A DNA stretch of 64,000 bases. Source: Terriglobia bacterium (GTDB taxonomy: Bacteria > Acidobacteriota > Terriglobia > Terriglobales > Acidobacteriaceae). The stretch spans positions 142,376-206,375 of the forward strand of contig JAIQGL010000018.1 in the NCBI GenBank assembly GCA_020072585.1, read 5' to 3'. The position numbers and the translations under genes were made by a program. Of the stretch, positions 1-8,682 are shown piece by piece (position 1 is the stretch's first letter; each line of letters starts with the position of its first letter). The notes below the pieces were generated by a model. It ran no database searches and was not told where the DNA came from. It saw only the letters and a program-made list of their open reading frames with translations.

Positions 1-50
1 GCGGCTTTATGCGTGCCTATGGAAATAGGAAGGCGATTGTCACGCTAAAG

Positions 51-86
51 TGTCCAGTGCTGGAAAGGGTTGTCCATGAGTGAACA
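51..86. promoter_or_regulatory. Pair of imperfect TGTCCA-N4-TGGACA operator-like sites
   Basis: Two 16-bp imperfect dyads, TGTCCAGTGCTGGAAA (51-66) and TGTCCATGAGTGAACA (71-86), start exactly 20 bp apart. They match the better dyads at 231-266 and 8531-8566 in half-site, gap and pairing. They lie about 255 bp upstream of the promoter proposed at 338-353, farther than the nearer pair. They may reinforce that promoter or serve a divergent gene left of the window. The rest of 1-425 shows no convincing gene. Confidence 0.5.
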
Positions 87-230
87 AGTGGTTGACTATT
101 TAAAATCATGAATGATCAATTTCAACAGGCCATAGCTCCGGGCTCACCCAATGTTTTGGGCAATTGGGCTCTCATTTTCATTTTCTTTTGCCGCTTCCTC
201 GCCGAAGCAATAGACCCTCCCTTTCCCCGG

Positions 231-266
231 TGTCCACGGATGGACACCTGTGTCCATGAATGGACA
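231..266. promoter_or_regulatory. Paired enhancer sites TGTCCA-N4-TGGACA for the NtrC-like regulator
   Basis: Two perfect dyads, TGTCCACGGATGGACA (231-246) and TGTCCATGAATGGACA (251-266), are spaced 20 bp start to start, that is two helical turns on one DNA face. Such paired upstream sites are usual for dimeric bacterial enhancer-binding proteins. The centre of the nearer site is about 81 bp upstream of the -24 GG at 339-340. The same arrangement occurs before the second permease gene (8531-8566). The likely binder is the regulator encoded at 2915-4414, by inference. Confidence 0.7.
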
Positions 267-337
267 ATATGGCAAACTTGCTGAGATTGATAGACTTGCA
301 AATAGTTGAATCTGAAGAGGTTTAGGTTTTTAACGGA

Positions 338-353
338 AGGCCCTCAAGATGCG
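338..353 (+). promoter_or_regulatory. Candidate sigma-54 promoter of the permease / two-component operon
   Basis: The 16-mer AGGCCCTCAAGATGCG has GG and GC with first-G to first-G spacing of 12 bases, as in the -24/-12 consensus TGGCACG-N4-TTGCW. On its own the match is modest. It shares GGCC-N3-AAGATGC with the element before the second permease (8442-8457), and both lie 81-85 bp downstream of paired dyads, which makes it credible. Transcription would start near 365. Confidence 0.55.
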
Positions 354-473
354 CTGGAAAAGCTATAAACGTGCTCCGCTGTTCACAGGACGTTTTATTG
401 TCAGGGCTCGGCCTATAGCATTCCTTTGCTGTGTAGGTTTTTTGTGAAACAGAAGGGAGGACCGGCAAGAGTA

Positions 474-2915
474 ATGCGAACGCTTTTTCAAGACATATCC
501 TATTCCTTGCGCTCGCTGCAGAAAACGCCCGGTTTTACCTCTATGGGGATATTGACCCTTGCTTTGGGGATCGCTGCAAATACCGTTGTTTTCAGCATCG
601 TCAACGCCTCATTATTACGCCCTCTACCTTATATAAGCCCTGACAGGCTGGTAATTCTAACCTGGTATGGCCCACATGGACGTTTGACCCGGGATATATC
701 TGCATCCGCATTCTTCATGGTTAAGGAACGGGCGCGCTCCTTCCAGAACATTGCTGCCGTTCATGGCGTCAATACCGGAGTAAACGTGGCAGCCCTGGGG
801 TCTCCACAGTATAAAAAGGCCGAGCGAGTTTCTTTGGAATTTTTCCGCACTCTTGGCGCGTCGCCAATACTGGGTAGAGAATTCAATCCAGATGAAGAGC
901 AGGCGGGAGGACCGCAAGTTGTGATCCTCAGCTATGGTTTGTGGGAACAAGATTACAACAAGGATACTTCAGCATTAGGAAGCGAGGTTCGTATCAATGG
1001 TGAGCCTTATACCATTGTAGGGATCATGCAAAAGGGATTTCAGTCATATCCTGATGCGGATTTGTGGCTGCCACTCCCTCTCAGTTCAGCGACTGTTGAC
1101 GCAGGCAACGAATATCGTGTCATCGCCCGCTTGAAAGATGGAATAGGCCTGCAAGATGCCCGGAGCGAACTGGCAGCTACGACAGACTATCGGCTTACCT
1201 ATCCGTTGCCCTCCAAGGCAGAAGACATCTCGTTGGTGCCCGATGAGCTGCAGAGCTTCATCGTTTCCGGCGTCCGCAAAAGCTTGCTCTCGTTATTTGG
1301 TGCCGTGGTATTTGTCCTTTTGATCACGTGCACCAACCTGGCACTGTGTCTTACCGTTCGCGGCGCTGCCCGCAGTCATGAGTTTGCTATCAGGGCCGCT
1401 CTGGGCTCCAGCAGTACTCGGTTGATCCGGACTTTCCTGATGGATGGGGTTCTAATCTCCATTACGGGCGGAGTGATTGGCAGTATAGCCGGCAAGGAGC
1501 TTCTTCCCTTTATCAACTGGTCCGCACCGACTGATCTACCGCTAAGCAGCACGATCAGAATTGACATGCACGTGCTGCTGTTTGTGTTGTCAATCTCCGT
1601 GGCAACTGCGATTTTTTCCGGGCTCACGCCGGCAATCAGGATGTCGCGTGTCAGCCTGAATGACATGATCCGTCAATCGTCTCAGACGGGCAGCCATAGC
1701 GTTCAGCAGACGCGGCTTGGCCGGATGCTCGTTACAGCCCAGACTGCGCTCGCCCTGCTTTTGCTGGCCGGAACCGCTTCATTGTTGCAAAACTTCTTGA
1801 AGCTACAATCGGTACCACCTGGCTTTGATGCGCAGAACGTCTCTGTTGGACAAATTTCACTGGCGCCTGGCCGCTATGCAACAACCGCGGCCACAGCGCA
1901 CCTTCTCGATCAGGTTTTAGCCCAGCTACGCGATGTTCCAGGCGTTGAGACGGTGGCAAGCATCAACGGCCTGCCGCTGGAACAAGGGCTTGGCCTGCCT
2001 ATGTATCCCGCTGAGGCACACGATAGAAACGCTTTTGGAGAATCACAGTTTCGGGTTGTCAGCGCTGAATATTTTCGCACTCTTCACATACCACTCATTG
2101 CAGGAAGATTCTTTTCAGACAGTGATGACAGGGGCAACAAGCCTGTAACAATCGTAAGTGAAGGACTGGCGCGGCAATGGTGGCCCAATCAATCTCCGCT
2201 TGGAAAGATGGTCGCCATGGGGGGCGAACTGGGCGGCCAGTTCTCTGATGTGCCGCATGAGGTAATTGGAGTCGTCGCCGATGTCAGGGAGGCTGGATTG
2301 GAAAAACTCCCGCCACCCACGGTCTTTGTTACCCCCAAACAGGTACCGGACCAAATTACAGCATTTATGAACCGGTTGTTTCCAACCTCCATTATTGTTC
2401 GCTCTGATAAATATGCCAACATCTACGAATCACTAAGCCATGCCCTGACAAGCGCTGACCGCGATCTGGCAATAGTGTCCTTGCGGCCACTGACCCAGGT
2501 AGTGTCTACCTCTTTGGCTCGGCCCCGCTTTTATGTTTCTTTGATCGGGGCTTTCGGGGCTTTTGCCCTACTGCTGACCGCAGTGGGTTTGTACGGGATA
2601 TTGAGTTATCAGCTAATTTTACGTACCAGGGAGATTGCCATGCGAGTAGCCGTAGGCGCAAAAAAATCACACGTGATAGGTTTAATCGTCAAACAGGGGG
2701 TCGGATTGGTTGCCATTGGCATCCTGCTTGGCTCTGTAGCCAGTATTTTTCTGACTAAATTCCTTGGTGCGTTAATTTATAATATGCTCGACGCTACCAC
2801 AGGTATTCTTGCAACCGCAGCCCTGCTTCTTGTAACGATTGCTTTCTTGACCAGCCTGGTGATTGCTGTACGTGCGACGGCAATTGAGCCCATGGTAGTG
2901 CTGAGGACCGAGTGA
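474..2915 (+). CDS. MacB/FtsX-type duplicated ABC permease (ADOP family)
   Basis: This is an inner-membrane permease-like protein of about 813 residues. It has an N-terminal membrane segment (roughly residues 20-42) and a MacB-like periplasmic domain. A triple-helix FtsX unit follows around 265-390. The arrangement then repeats from about residue 415, with the last three membrane helices at about 680-810 and the motif TREIAMRVAVGA near the end. Duplicated permeases lacking an ATPase are abundant in Acidobacteriota; their substrates are mostly unknown. The ATG at 474 is chosen because the family starts with M-x-LFQDI-like sequence; a GGGAGG lies 13 bases upstream, rather far. Its stop overlaps the start of the regulator gene (TGATG), so the two are translationally coupled. 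A sigma-54 promoter with enhancer sites precedes it. Confidence 0.85.
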   Translation: MRTLFQDISYSLRSLQKTPGFTSMGILTLALGIAANTVVFSIVNASLLRPLPYISPDRLVILTWYGPHGRLTRDISASAFFMVKERARSFQNIAAVHGVNTGVNVAALGSPQYKKAERVSLEFFRTLGASPILGREFNPDEEQAGGPQVVILSYGLWEQDYNKDTSALGSEVRINGEPYTIVGIMQKGFQSYPDADLWLPLPLSSATVDAGNEYRVIARLKDGIGLQDARSELAATTDYRLTYPLPSKAEDISLVPDELQSFIVSGVRKSLLSLFGAVVFVLLITCTNLALCLTVRGAARSHEFAIRAALGSSSTRLIRTFLMDGVLISITGGVIGSIAGKELLPFINWSAPTDLPLSSTIRIDMHVLLFVLSISVATAIFSGLTPAIRMSRVSLNDMIRQSSQTGSHSVQQTRLGRMLVTAQTALALLLLAGTASLLQNFLKLQSVPPGFDAQNVSVGQISLAPGRYATTAATAHLLDQVLAQLRDVPGVETVASINGLPLEQGLGLPMYPAEAHDRNAFGESQFRVVSAEYFRTLHIPLIAGRFFSDSDDRGNKPVTIVSEGLARQWWPNQSPLGKMVAMGGELGGQFSDVPHEVIGVVADVREAGLEKLPPPTVFVTPKQVPDQITAFMNRLFPTSIIVRSDKYANIYESLSHALTSADRDLAIVSLRPLTQVVSTSLARPRFYVSLIGAFGAFALLLTAVGLYGILSYQLILRTREIAMRVAVGAKKSHVIGLIVKQGVGLVAIGILLGSVASIFLTKFLGALIYNMLDATTGILATAALLLVTIAFLTSLVIAVRATAIEPMVVLRTE

Positions 2916-4414
2916 TGGAAACCAGAGAAAGCATTCTGCCATCACCCGTGGACGCAACCGGCTTCTTCTCAAGGCCTGGCGTAACGTTCCTCTCCGATAA
3001 CAACGATAGCTTTATGCGTATTAATGATCAGCCTTACCGCGTCCTGATAGCAGACGACCAGCCGGCCGTGCTGGATGCGCTGAAGCTGTTGTTTAGATCG
3101 CACGATTTTGAAGTGGATACCGTGCGCTCACCGCAGGTGGTGCTGGAATCACTGGCGTTGCGGGAATATGACGCGGTACTTCTTGACCTGAACTACGCTC
3201 GAGATACCACATCAGGCCGCGAGGGCATTGAACTTCTTGACAGAGTCAGAGAAATCGACAACCAGCTGCCCATCATCGTTATGACGGCTTGGGGCACCAT
3301 CGATCTTGCGGTTGCAGCTGTGCGTCGCGGTGCTCGCGATTTTATCCAAAAGCCCTGGGATGACGAGCGGCTCATTTCCACGATCACGGTCCATGCGGAG
3401 CTGTACCGGGCCCTGCGCCAGGGACAGCGCCTGTCGGCCGAAAACCAGTTGATGCGAAACCAGGGGCGAACCACATTCGTGGCCCAGGCTCCCGCCATGC
3501 GGCCAGTGAGCGAAGCCATTGCGCAAATTGGCCCGTCTGATGCAAGTGTGCTGATTACCGGGGAACATGGCAGCGGAAAAGAAGTCGTCGCCCAGATGTT
3601 ACATGCAGTGTCACGCCGCGCTGACAAGCCACTGATCACTGTAAATACCGGCGGCTTACCTGAAGGCACTTTTGAAAGCGAGCTGTTTGGTCACGTAAGG
3701 GGCGCTTTTACTGATGCACGCACAGACCGTATTGGCCGTTTTGAAATGGCGGATGGTGGGACCCTGTTTCTGGATGAAATAGCCAACGTTCCAATAAGGC
3801 AGCAAGCCAGACTCTTGCGCGTACTTGAAACCGGCGAAATGGAGCGTGTAGGTTCCTCGCGAACGCAAAAGGTAAACGTCCGCGTAATTTCGGCTACAAA
3901 CGCTGATCTTAAGGCTGCATGCGCTAACGGGAGCTTCCGCGAGGATCTCCTGTTCCGCCTGAATACCGTCGAAATCCACTTGCCTCCGCTACGAGAGCGG
4001 CGGGAGGACATACCTGCGCTCTCCGCGCATTTTCTGCACAAGTACACCCAACGCTATACCAAACAGATTGATGGGTTCACGCCGGAGGCGATGGAAAAGC
4101 TGCTGGAATACTACTGGCCGGGAAACGTCAGAGAGTTGGACCACACTATTGAACGCGCCGTTCTGATGTGCCGCGAAGAGAAGATTGACGCTAATCATTT
4201 AGGTCTTCCCTCTGCCAGCAGCGCCCGCACTTCCAATCTCTCTGATATGAGCCTGGAAGAAGTGGAAGCACAGCTGATCGGCAAAGCGCTGGCGCGCTAT
4301 AACGGAAACGTAAGCCAGGCAGCCGAAGTGCTGGGACTGAGCCGGGGAACATTCTACCGGCGCATGGAAAAACACGGCCTCTATGTTCCTTCCGCAGTCA
4401 AGAAAGAAAAGTAG
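2915..4414 (+). CDS. NtrC-family sigma-54-dependent response regulator
   Basis: The protein has about 499 residues. The receiver domain (about 43-160) has acidic pair D47/D48, phospho-acceptor D91 and K146. The AAA+ domain (about 185-410) has Walker A GEHGSGKE (216-223), the sigma-54 contact loop GAFTDA (263-268) and Walker B LFLDE (284-288). The C-terminal Fis-type helix-turn-helix ends in SRGTFYRRMEKHGL. An intact GAFTDA loop implies real activation of sigma-54 RNA polymerase. The ATG at 2915 has GAGGA seven bases upstream and overlaps the permease stop; the unconserved first ~40 residues leave a start at 3013 possible. The kinase gene overlaps its 3' end by 32 bp. The paired dyads at 231-266 and 8531-8566 are its likely targets. 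Confidence 0.9.
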   Translation: METRESILPSPVDATGFFSRPGVTFLSDNNDSFMRINDQPYRVLIADDQPAVLDALKLLFRSHDFEVDTVRSPQVVLESLALREYDAVLLDLNYARDTTSGREGIELLDRVREIDNQLPIIVMTAWGTIDLAVAAVRRGARDFIQKPWDDERLISTITVHAELYRALRQGQRLSAENQLMRNQGRTTFVAQAPAMRPVSEAIAQIGPSDASVLITGEHGSGKEVVAQMLHAVSRRADKPLITVNTGGLPEGTFESELFGHVRGAFTDARTDRIGRFEMADGGTLFLDEIANVPIRQQARLLRVLETGEMERVGSSRTQKVNVRVISATNADLKAACANGSFREDLLFRLNTVEIHLPPLRERREDIPALSAHFLHKYTQRYTKQIDGFTPEAMEKLLEYYWPGNVRELDHTIERAVLMCREEKIDANHLGLPSASSARTSNLSDMSLEEVEAQLIGKALARYNGNVSQAAEVLGLSRGTFYRRMEKHGLYVPSAVKKEK

Positions 4415-5855
4415 TAAGCGCCAGTTTTCGCTGCCTTTCGAACGGCGATTGCTGTTTTCCATCCTGACCACGGGACTTCCCTGCGCTATTTTGTCGTTCG
4501 TTCTGCTCTGGACCAACTCTTATTCGCTCGACCACAAGATTGAAGGAACGGCGTTCTCAATCCTGTTATGGTTTTCCCTGGGCTTTGCCGCGCGTAATCG
4601 CGTGGTCAATTCTGTCCGCGTGCTGTCCAATGTGGTTGCATCTCTCAAGGAAGATGACTTCTCATTTCGCGCCACGCGTGCTGTCTCAGGAGACGCGCTG
4701 GGCGATCTAGCCATCGAAATCAATAACCTGGCTCAGGCGTTGGAATCCGAGCGCCTGGGAACAATGGAAGCGGAAAATCTGCTGCGCAAAGTCCTGGCTG
4801 AAGCCGAAGGAGTGATTCTGGCTTTCTCGCTGGACGGGAAATTAAAACTATTTAATCGTGCCGCCGCAACCTTTCTCGGCAAAAAGGAAGAGGACCTTGC
4901 GAACCATGATGCCAAGGAACTTGGCATTGCTGATCTTCTTGGCGGTCCAACATCGCAGACCATTTCCCGTCTTTCCAATGGTATTGAAAGGCGCTGGATC
5001 GTCCGGCGCACGCACTTCCGCCAGAATGGTGTCCCGCATCACCTGGTAATGCTCTCTGAAGCTTCAGAAGCATTGCGCGCTGAAGAGCGGCTTGCATGGC
5101 AGCGAATGGTTCGCGTCCTGAGCCATGAAATCAACAATTCCCTGGCTCCCATTAAATCCGTGGCCCGTACCCTGCGTAGAATTTTGTCACAAAACGTATT
5201 GCCGGAACGCGTTCACCAGGATTTTGACCTCGGCCTGGATGTGATTGGAACGCGTGCAGAGGCGCTGAACCGTTTTCTGCAAAGCTATGCTCAATTGTCC
5301 AAATTGCCTCCACCCATGCGCCGCACGGTGGGCCTGCGGAACATGGCGGAGCGTGTGAGCGGCCTGGAAGCACGGCTGACAATCACGGTACTCCCGGGGC
5401 CAGATATCGCGATCAACGTGGATCCTGATCAGCTTGAGCAAGTGCTCATCAATCTGACCAAGAATGCGACTGAGGCTGTCCTTGCAAAATACACAGCCGA
5501 AACGTTGCCCGATCTCAGCGGTGAACCTGCTGTCAGCGTGAGTTGGAATGTGGCCGGCAATGACTTGGAACTGTGGGTCCGCGACCGGGGCGTGGGTTTA
5601 CTTGATGCGTCCAATCTCTTCGTGCCTTTCTATACCACAAAGGAAACCGGCACCGGAATCGGCCTTGTCCTTTGCAGACAGATCATTGAAGCCCACGGTG
5701 GAAGACTGACAATCCAGAACAGAACCGACACTGCCGGGTGTGAAGTACAGATCAAGATTCCAGCATGCATAGTCTCTGATGGCCAGCAGCATGCTTCTGG
5801 TGAGAAGCCCAAGAGCGGCGTAAGAGCTGATCTTAAATACATTCCCTCAAAATAA
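4383..5855 (+). CDS. NtrY-like membrane histidine kinase
   Basis: This 490-residue sensor kinase has two membrane helices (about 27-47 and 55-75) with only a very short exposed loop between them. A HAMP-like linker follows, then a PAS-like domain (about 135-225) and a HisKA helix with the H-box LSHEINNSLAP (phospho-His about 248). The ATPase domain has an N-box NLTKNATEA (about 357), a DRGVGL G1 box and GTGIGL G2 box. With almost no periplasmic part it probably senses a membrane or cytoplasmic signal, perhaps through the co-transcribed permease. It overlaps the regulator gene by 32 bp and is the last gene of the operon. Confidence 0.87.
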   Translation: MFLPQSRKKSSKRQFSLPFERRLLFSILTTGLPCAILSFVLLWTNSYSLDHKIEGTAFSILLWFSLGFAARNRVVNSVRVLSNVVASLKEDDFSFRATRAVSGDALGDLAIEINNLAQALESERLGTMEAENLLRKVLAEAEGVILAFSLDGKLKLFNRAAATFLGKKEEDLANHDAKELGIADLLGGPTSQTISRLSNGIERRWIVRRTHFRQNGVPHHLVMLSEASEALRAEERLAWQRMVRVLSHEINNSLAPIKSVARTLRRILSQNVLPERVHQDFDLGLDVIGTRAEALNRFLQSYAQLSKLPPPMRRTVGLRNMAERVSGLEARLTITVLPGPDIAINVDPDQLEQVLINLTKNATEAVLAKYTAETLPDLSGEPAVSVSWNVAGNDLELWVRDRGVGLLDASNLFVPFYTTKETGTGIGLVLCRQIIEAHGGRLTIQNRTDTAGCEVQIKIPACIVSDGQQHASGEKPKSGVRADLKYIPSK

Positions 5856-5858
5856 AAC

Positions 5859-5896
5859 ACGGTCCAGATCAGCCAGGTTCGACTTGTCTGGACCGT
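5859..5896. terminator. Hairpin between convergent genes
   Basis: A perfect 10-bp inverted repeat (ACGGTCCAGA at 5859-5868 and TCTGGACCGT at 5887-5896) encloses an 18-base loop. Read on the minus strand it is followed by TGTTTTATTTT, so it best fits a terminator of the minus-strand permease gene. It may also block the plus-strand operon, which ends at 5855, although no T-run follows in that direction. Confidence 0.6.
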
Positions 5897-5937
5897 ATTA
5901 GTAACAAGCAAGGAGCAAACTACAGGTCAAGCAGAGA

Positions 5938-8397
5938 CTATTCATACCGCAACGCAATAACAGGATCCAGACGCATGGCTCGTCGTGCCGGCAAATAACA
6001 CGCTCCTACCGCAACAATTAACAATATCAAGGTTACCGGGACGAACGTACCCGGGTCAGCCGCGCTGATGCCGACTAACAAATTGGCCATGGCGCGCGTC
6101 AAGGCAAAGGCAGCAAGCAGTCCCAGCACTACTCCCGCAGTAATCAAGCGCACGCCCTGGCCCAGAATCAGGCTCAGGATGTTGCTCTTGCTGGCGCCGA
6201 GTGCCATGCGTACACCGATTTCGCGAGTGCGCTGAGCGGCCGCGAAAGACACTACGCCATAAACTCCCACAACGGCGATCACAAAGCCCAGCACACCCAT
6301 GATTGCTGTGAGTGCTGCTCCTAGTCGAAACACCAGAAACCCGTTTCCTCCGGCCATGGCCTCTCTCATGGTCTGCAGATCGGAAACCGGCATTTCCGGA
6401 TCGAGGCCCTGAATCTGCTGCTTCACCTGCGTGATCAAAGACTCAGGGGAGACCGATGAGCGCACCTGGAGGATGCGCATGGAAGTGAAGTTCTGGTTAA
6501 AAGGAACATAGTAGTAGGGTAGTGGTCCTGAAAAATAACCGAAGAGCCTGCTGTCATGGGCCACTCCCACAACCTGAAGGAATGGTCCTGACGAGCTCTT
6601 GGTGCTAAAGCGTTTGCCCACTGCATCTTCGTTGGGCCAGAACCGGTCCGCCATGGACTGATTCACAATGGCAACCAGTGGAACAGTCGAATTGTCCGCC
6701 TCAGTGAAAGAACGTCCCCGCAAGAGCGGTGTCCGGGCGGTCTCAAAATAGTCAGTACCGATCCGATTGAAAAACACGAGTGGAGGCTGTTGGCCTGCAG
6801 GCAAGGGCTGACCCTCTACAAAAACCTGGCTTCCGTCATTGTAGTTTCCCATGGGAACGCTGAAAGCCTGGCTCGTCGACTGCACGCCCGGTAAAGCCCG
6901 TACGCGGCGTTCAAGTTCACGATAGAACTCGGTCGCACGCGTTTGGTCGTAACCAGCCTGGTGAGGATCCAGCATGACGTTGATGACGTTGTCCGGCTCA
7001 AAGCCCAGAGCCATGTGTTGAGCCTTGTCCAGACTGCGAAGAAACCGCGCGGCAACGATCAGCAGCATCAAAGAACATGCCACCTGCGCCACTACCAGGA
7101 AGCTGCGTACGCGCAAGCGGCCCGCGCTGGCGGAACCTCCACGCCCGCCTTCCTGAAGACCAGCACTCAATCCCCCACGTGCGGCGCGCAACGCTGGCCA
7201 CGCGCCTACAATCACTCCCGTGACCAGCGCAGCCAGCAGACTGTAACCAAAGACGCGCCAATCAAATCCAAAATCGAGGACCAGGGGAAGCTTGGTTCCC
7301 AGGTTAATTGAGCCTATAGCGCCGCTTGCCCACATTCCTAAAAATACACCTGAGAAGGCGCTGAACAGCGCCAGCACAATGCTCTCCGTAAGCAATTGCC
7401 GCACGACTCGCGTCCGTGTGGCGCCCAATGCCATACGCAAGGAAATCTCACGTTGACGGGTGGTGGCCCGAACAAGCATCAGGTTTGCAACGTTCATGCA
7501 AGCCAGCACCAAAACCACGCCGGCCAGAACAAGAAACAAGCCTGCAATCAAAGGAATGGCGCTGGCAAGCCTGGGTATGGGCCGCGCCAACTTCTCCGGC
7601 ACCACACTTACCGTTACGCCATCATTTGTCTTGGGATATTCTTTCGACAGACGGGTTGCAACCAAGTTAACGGAACTCTGGGCCTGCGCCAGGCTTGTAC
7701 CAGATTTGAGACGGCCCAATACTGCAAGGATTCTCTGACTGCGATCCGTCCACAATCCGTTCCCTCGTGCTTCGCTCGCCATCATGCTCAAAGGCAGATA
7801 CGCCTGCATGTCTACATTGGCTGCGACGCCATGAAACCCTTTGGGAGCAATCCCAACCACCACGGCAGCATTTCCGTCAACGCGCACTTGCTTGCCAACC
7901 ACACCGGAGTCGCCTCCAAACCTCTTCTGCCAATAGGAATATCCCAACACGACAATCGGAGTGGCACCGGGCTGCTCTCCCTCATCCGGAAGGAACAGCC
8001 GGCCGGCGGCGGGCTGAATGCCCAACGCGGAAAAGAAATTGCCGGTAACATAGCTGTAAACCAGAGGCTCTGCTCTGCCGCCAGCGCTAAATCCACCCAA
8101 TCCAATCTGGTAACCAAACAAGTCAGAGAATGTATCTGCTTGCTTGCGGAAATCGACGAGATCCGTGTAAGAAAAGTAGTAGATTCCTAATGTGTCGCCC
8201 TTCTGCTGGGCCGCCAGGACCATGATTTGATTGGGATCAGTTACCGGCAATGGCCGCAGCCAGCCATTCACAACACTAAAAATCGCAGTGTTAGTTCCAA
8301 TTCCCAGCGCCAGCGTGAGGACTGCAACAATGGCAAAGGACGGGTTTTTTAGTAGCTGACGGATTGCATATTGAATGTCTTGCTTCAGGGTGTGCAC
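5938..8397 (-). CDS. MacB/FtsX-type duplicated ABC permease (ADOP family), second copy
   Basis: About 819 residues with the duplicated-permease layout: first helix at about 18-40 (LTLALGIGTNTAIFSVVN), a MacB-like periplasmic domain, FtsX helices at about 280-420, a second periplasmic domain, and three final helices ending in YLPARRAMRLDPVIALRYE, the classic ADOP tail. TREIGVRMALGAS marks the C-terminal FtsX unit. I choose the GTG at 8397 (VHTLKQDIQYAIRQLLKNPSF) because family homology begins there and GGAG lies ten bases upstream. The open frame continues to 8601 but would swallow the promoter and enhancer sites. It is convergent with the two-component operon and probably under the same regulator. 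Confidence 0.85.
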   Translation of the reverse strand: MHTLKQDIQYAIRQLLKNPSFAIVAVLTLALGIGTNTAIFSVVNGWLRPLPVTDPNQIMVLAAQQKGDTLGIYYFSYTDLVDFRKQADTFSDLFGYQIGLGGFSAGGRAEPLVYSYVTGNFFSALGIQPAAGRLFLPDEGEQPGATPIVVLGYSYWQKRFGGDSGVVGKQVRVDGNAAVVVGIAPKGFHGVAANVDMQAYLPLSMMASEARGNGLWTDRSQRILAVLGRLKSGTSLAQAQSSVNLVATRLSKEYPKTNDGVTVSVVPEKLARPIPRLASAIPLIAGLFLVLAGVVLVLACMNVANLMLVRATTRQREISLRMALGATRTRVVRQLLTESIVLALFSAFSGVFLGMWASGAIGSINLGTKLPLVLDFGFDWRVFGYSLLAALVTGVIVGAWPALRAARGGLSAGLQEGGRGGSASAGRLRVRSFLVVAQVACSLMLLIVAARFLRSLDKAQHMALGFEPDNVINVMLDPHQAGYDQTRATEFYRELERRVRALPGVQSTSQAFSVPMGNYNDGSQVFVEGQPLPAGQQPPLVFFNRIGTDYFETARTPLLRGRSFTEADNSTVPLVAIVNQSMADRFWPNEDAVGKRFSTKSSSGPFLQVVGVAHDSRLFGYFSGPLPYYYVPFNQNFTSMRILQVRSSVSPESLITQVKQQIQGLDPEMPVSDLQTMREAMAGGNGFLVFRLGAALTAIMGVLGFVIAVVGVYGVVSFAAAQRTREIGVRMALGASKSNILSLILGQGVRLITAGVVLGLLAAFALTRAMANLLVGISAADPGTFVPVTLILLIVAVGACYLPARRAMRLDPVIALRYE

Positions 8398-8441
8398 TTT
8401 GTATCGTCTCCTGATAAAGCCTTCCCGCACACAACAAAAGA

Positions 8442-8457
8442 AGCATCTTTCTGGCCA
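8442..8457 (-). promoter_or_regulatory. Candidate sigma-54 promoter of the second permease gene
   Basis: On the minus strand the sequence reads TGGCCAGAAAGATGCT, close to TGGCACG-N4-TTGCW with exact 12-base GG-to-GC spacing. It lies 45 bp upstream of the proposed GTG start at 8397 and 85 bp downstream of the centre of the nearer enhancer dyad. It shares GGCC-N3-AAGATGC with the element at 338-353. Confidence 0.65.
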
Positions 8458-8530
8458 GCTAGGCTCTGCCAATAAGACATTGAAAATACGATACTTAACT
8501 ACTCGACATGCCTGAATTACCTTGCCAGAG

Positions 8531-8566
8531 TGTCCATATCTGGACTGGGGTGTCCAGTAGTGGACC
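8531..8566. promoter_or_regulatory. Paired enhancer sites upstream of the second permease
   Basis: TGTCCATATCTGGACT (8531-8546) and TGTCCAGTAGTGGACC (8551-8566) each match TGTCCA-N4-TGGACA at 11 of 12 fixed positions and start 20 bp apart, exactly as at 231-266. Their position relative to the -24/-12 element reproduces the geometry at the first permease. Confidence 0.7.
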
Positions 8567-8682
8567 TTCTCTTTTGCATCGCATGTCGCGGGGATTGTCA
8601 CTTCTAAATGACTGAAAAGATTAGTCTAAGACTAAAATCAGGATTCGATTAAAGGGACGGGGTGTTCATGACAGCATCCTTA

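Noticed and set aside
270..282. TGGCAAACTTGCT next to the enhancer dyads as the sigma-54 promoter
   Set aside because: Spacing between GG and GC is only 9 bases and it directly abuts the enhancer site; the element at 338-353 has correct spacing and a matching twin.
7396..8190. 264-codon plus-strand open frame
   Set aside because: It lies entirely antisense to the second permease gene and has no family resemblance; a shadow frame.
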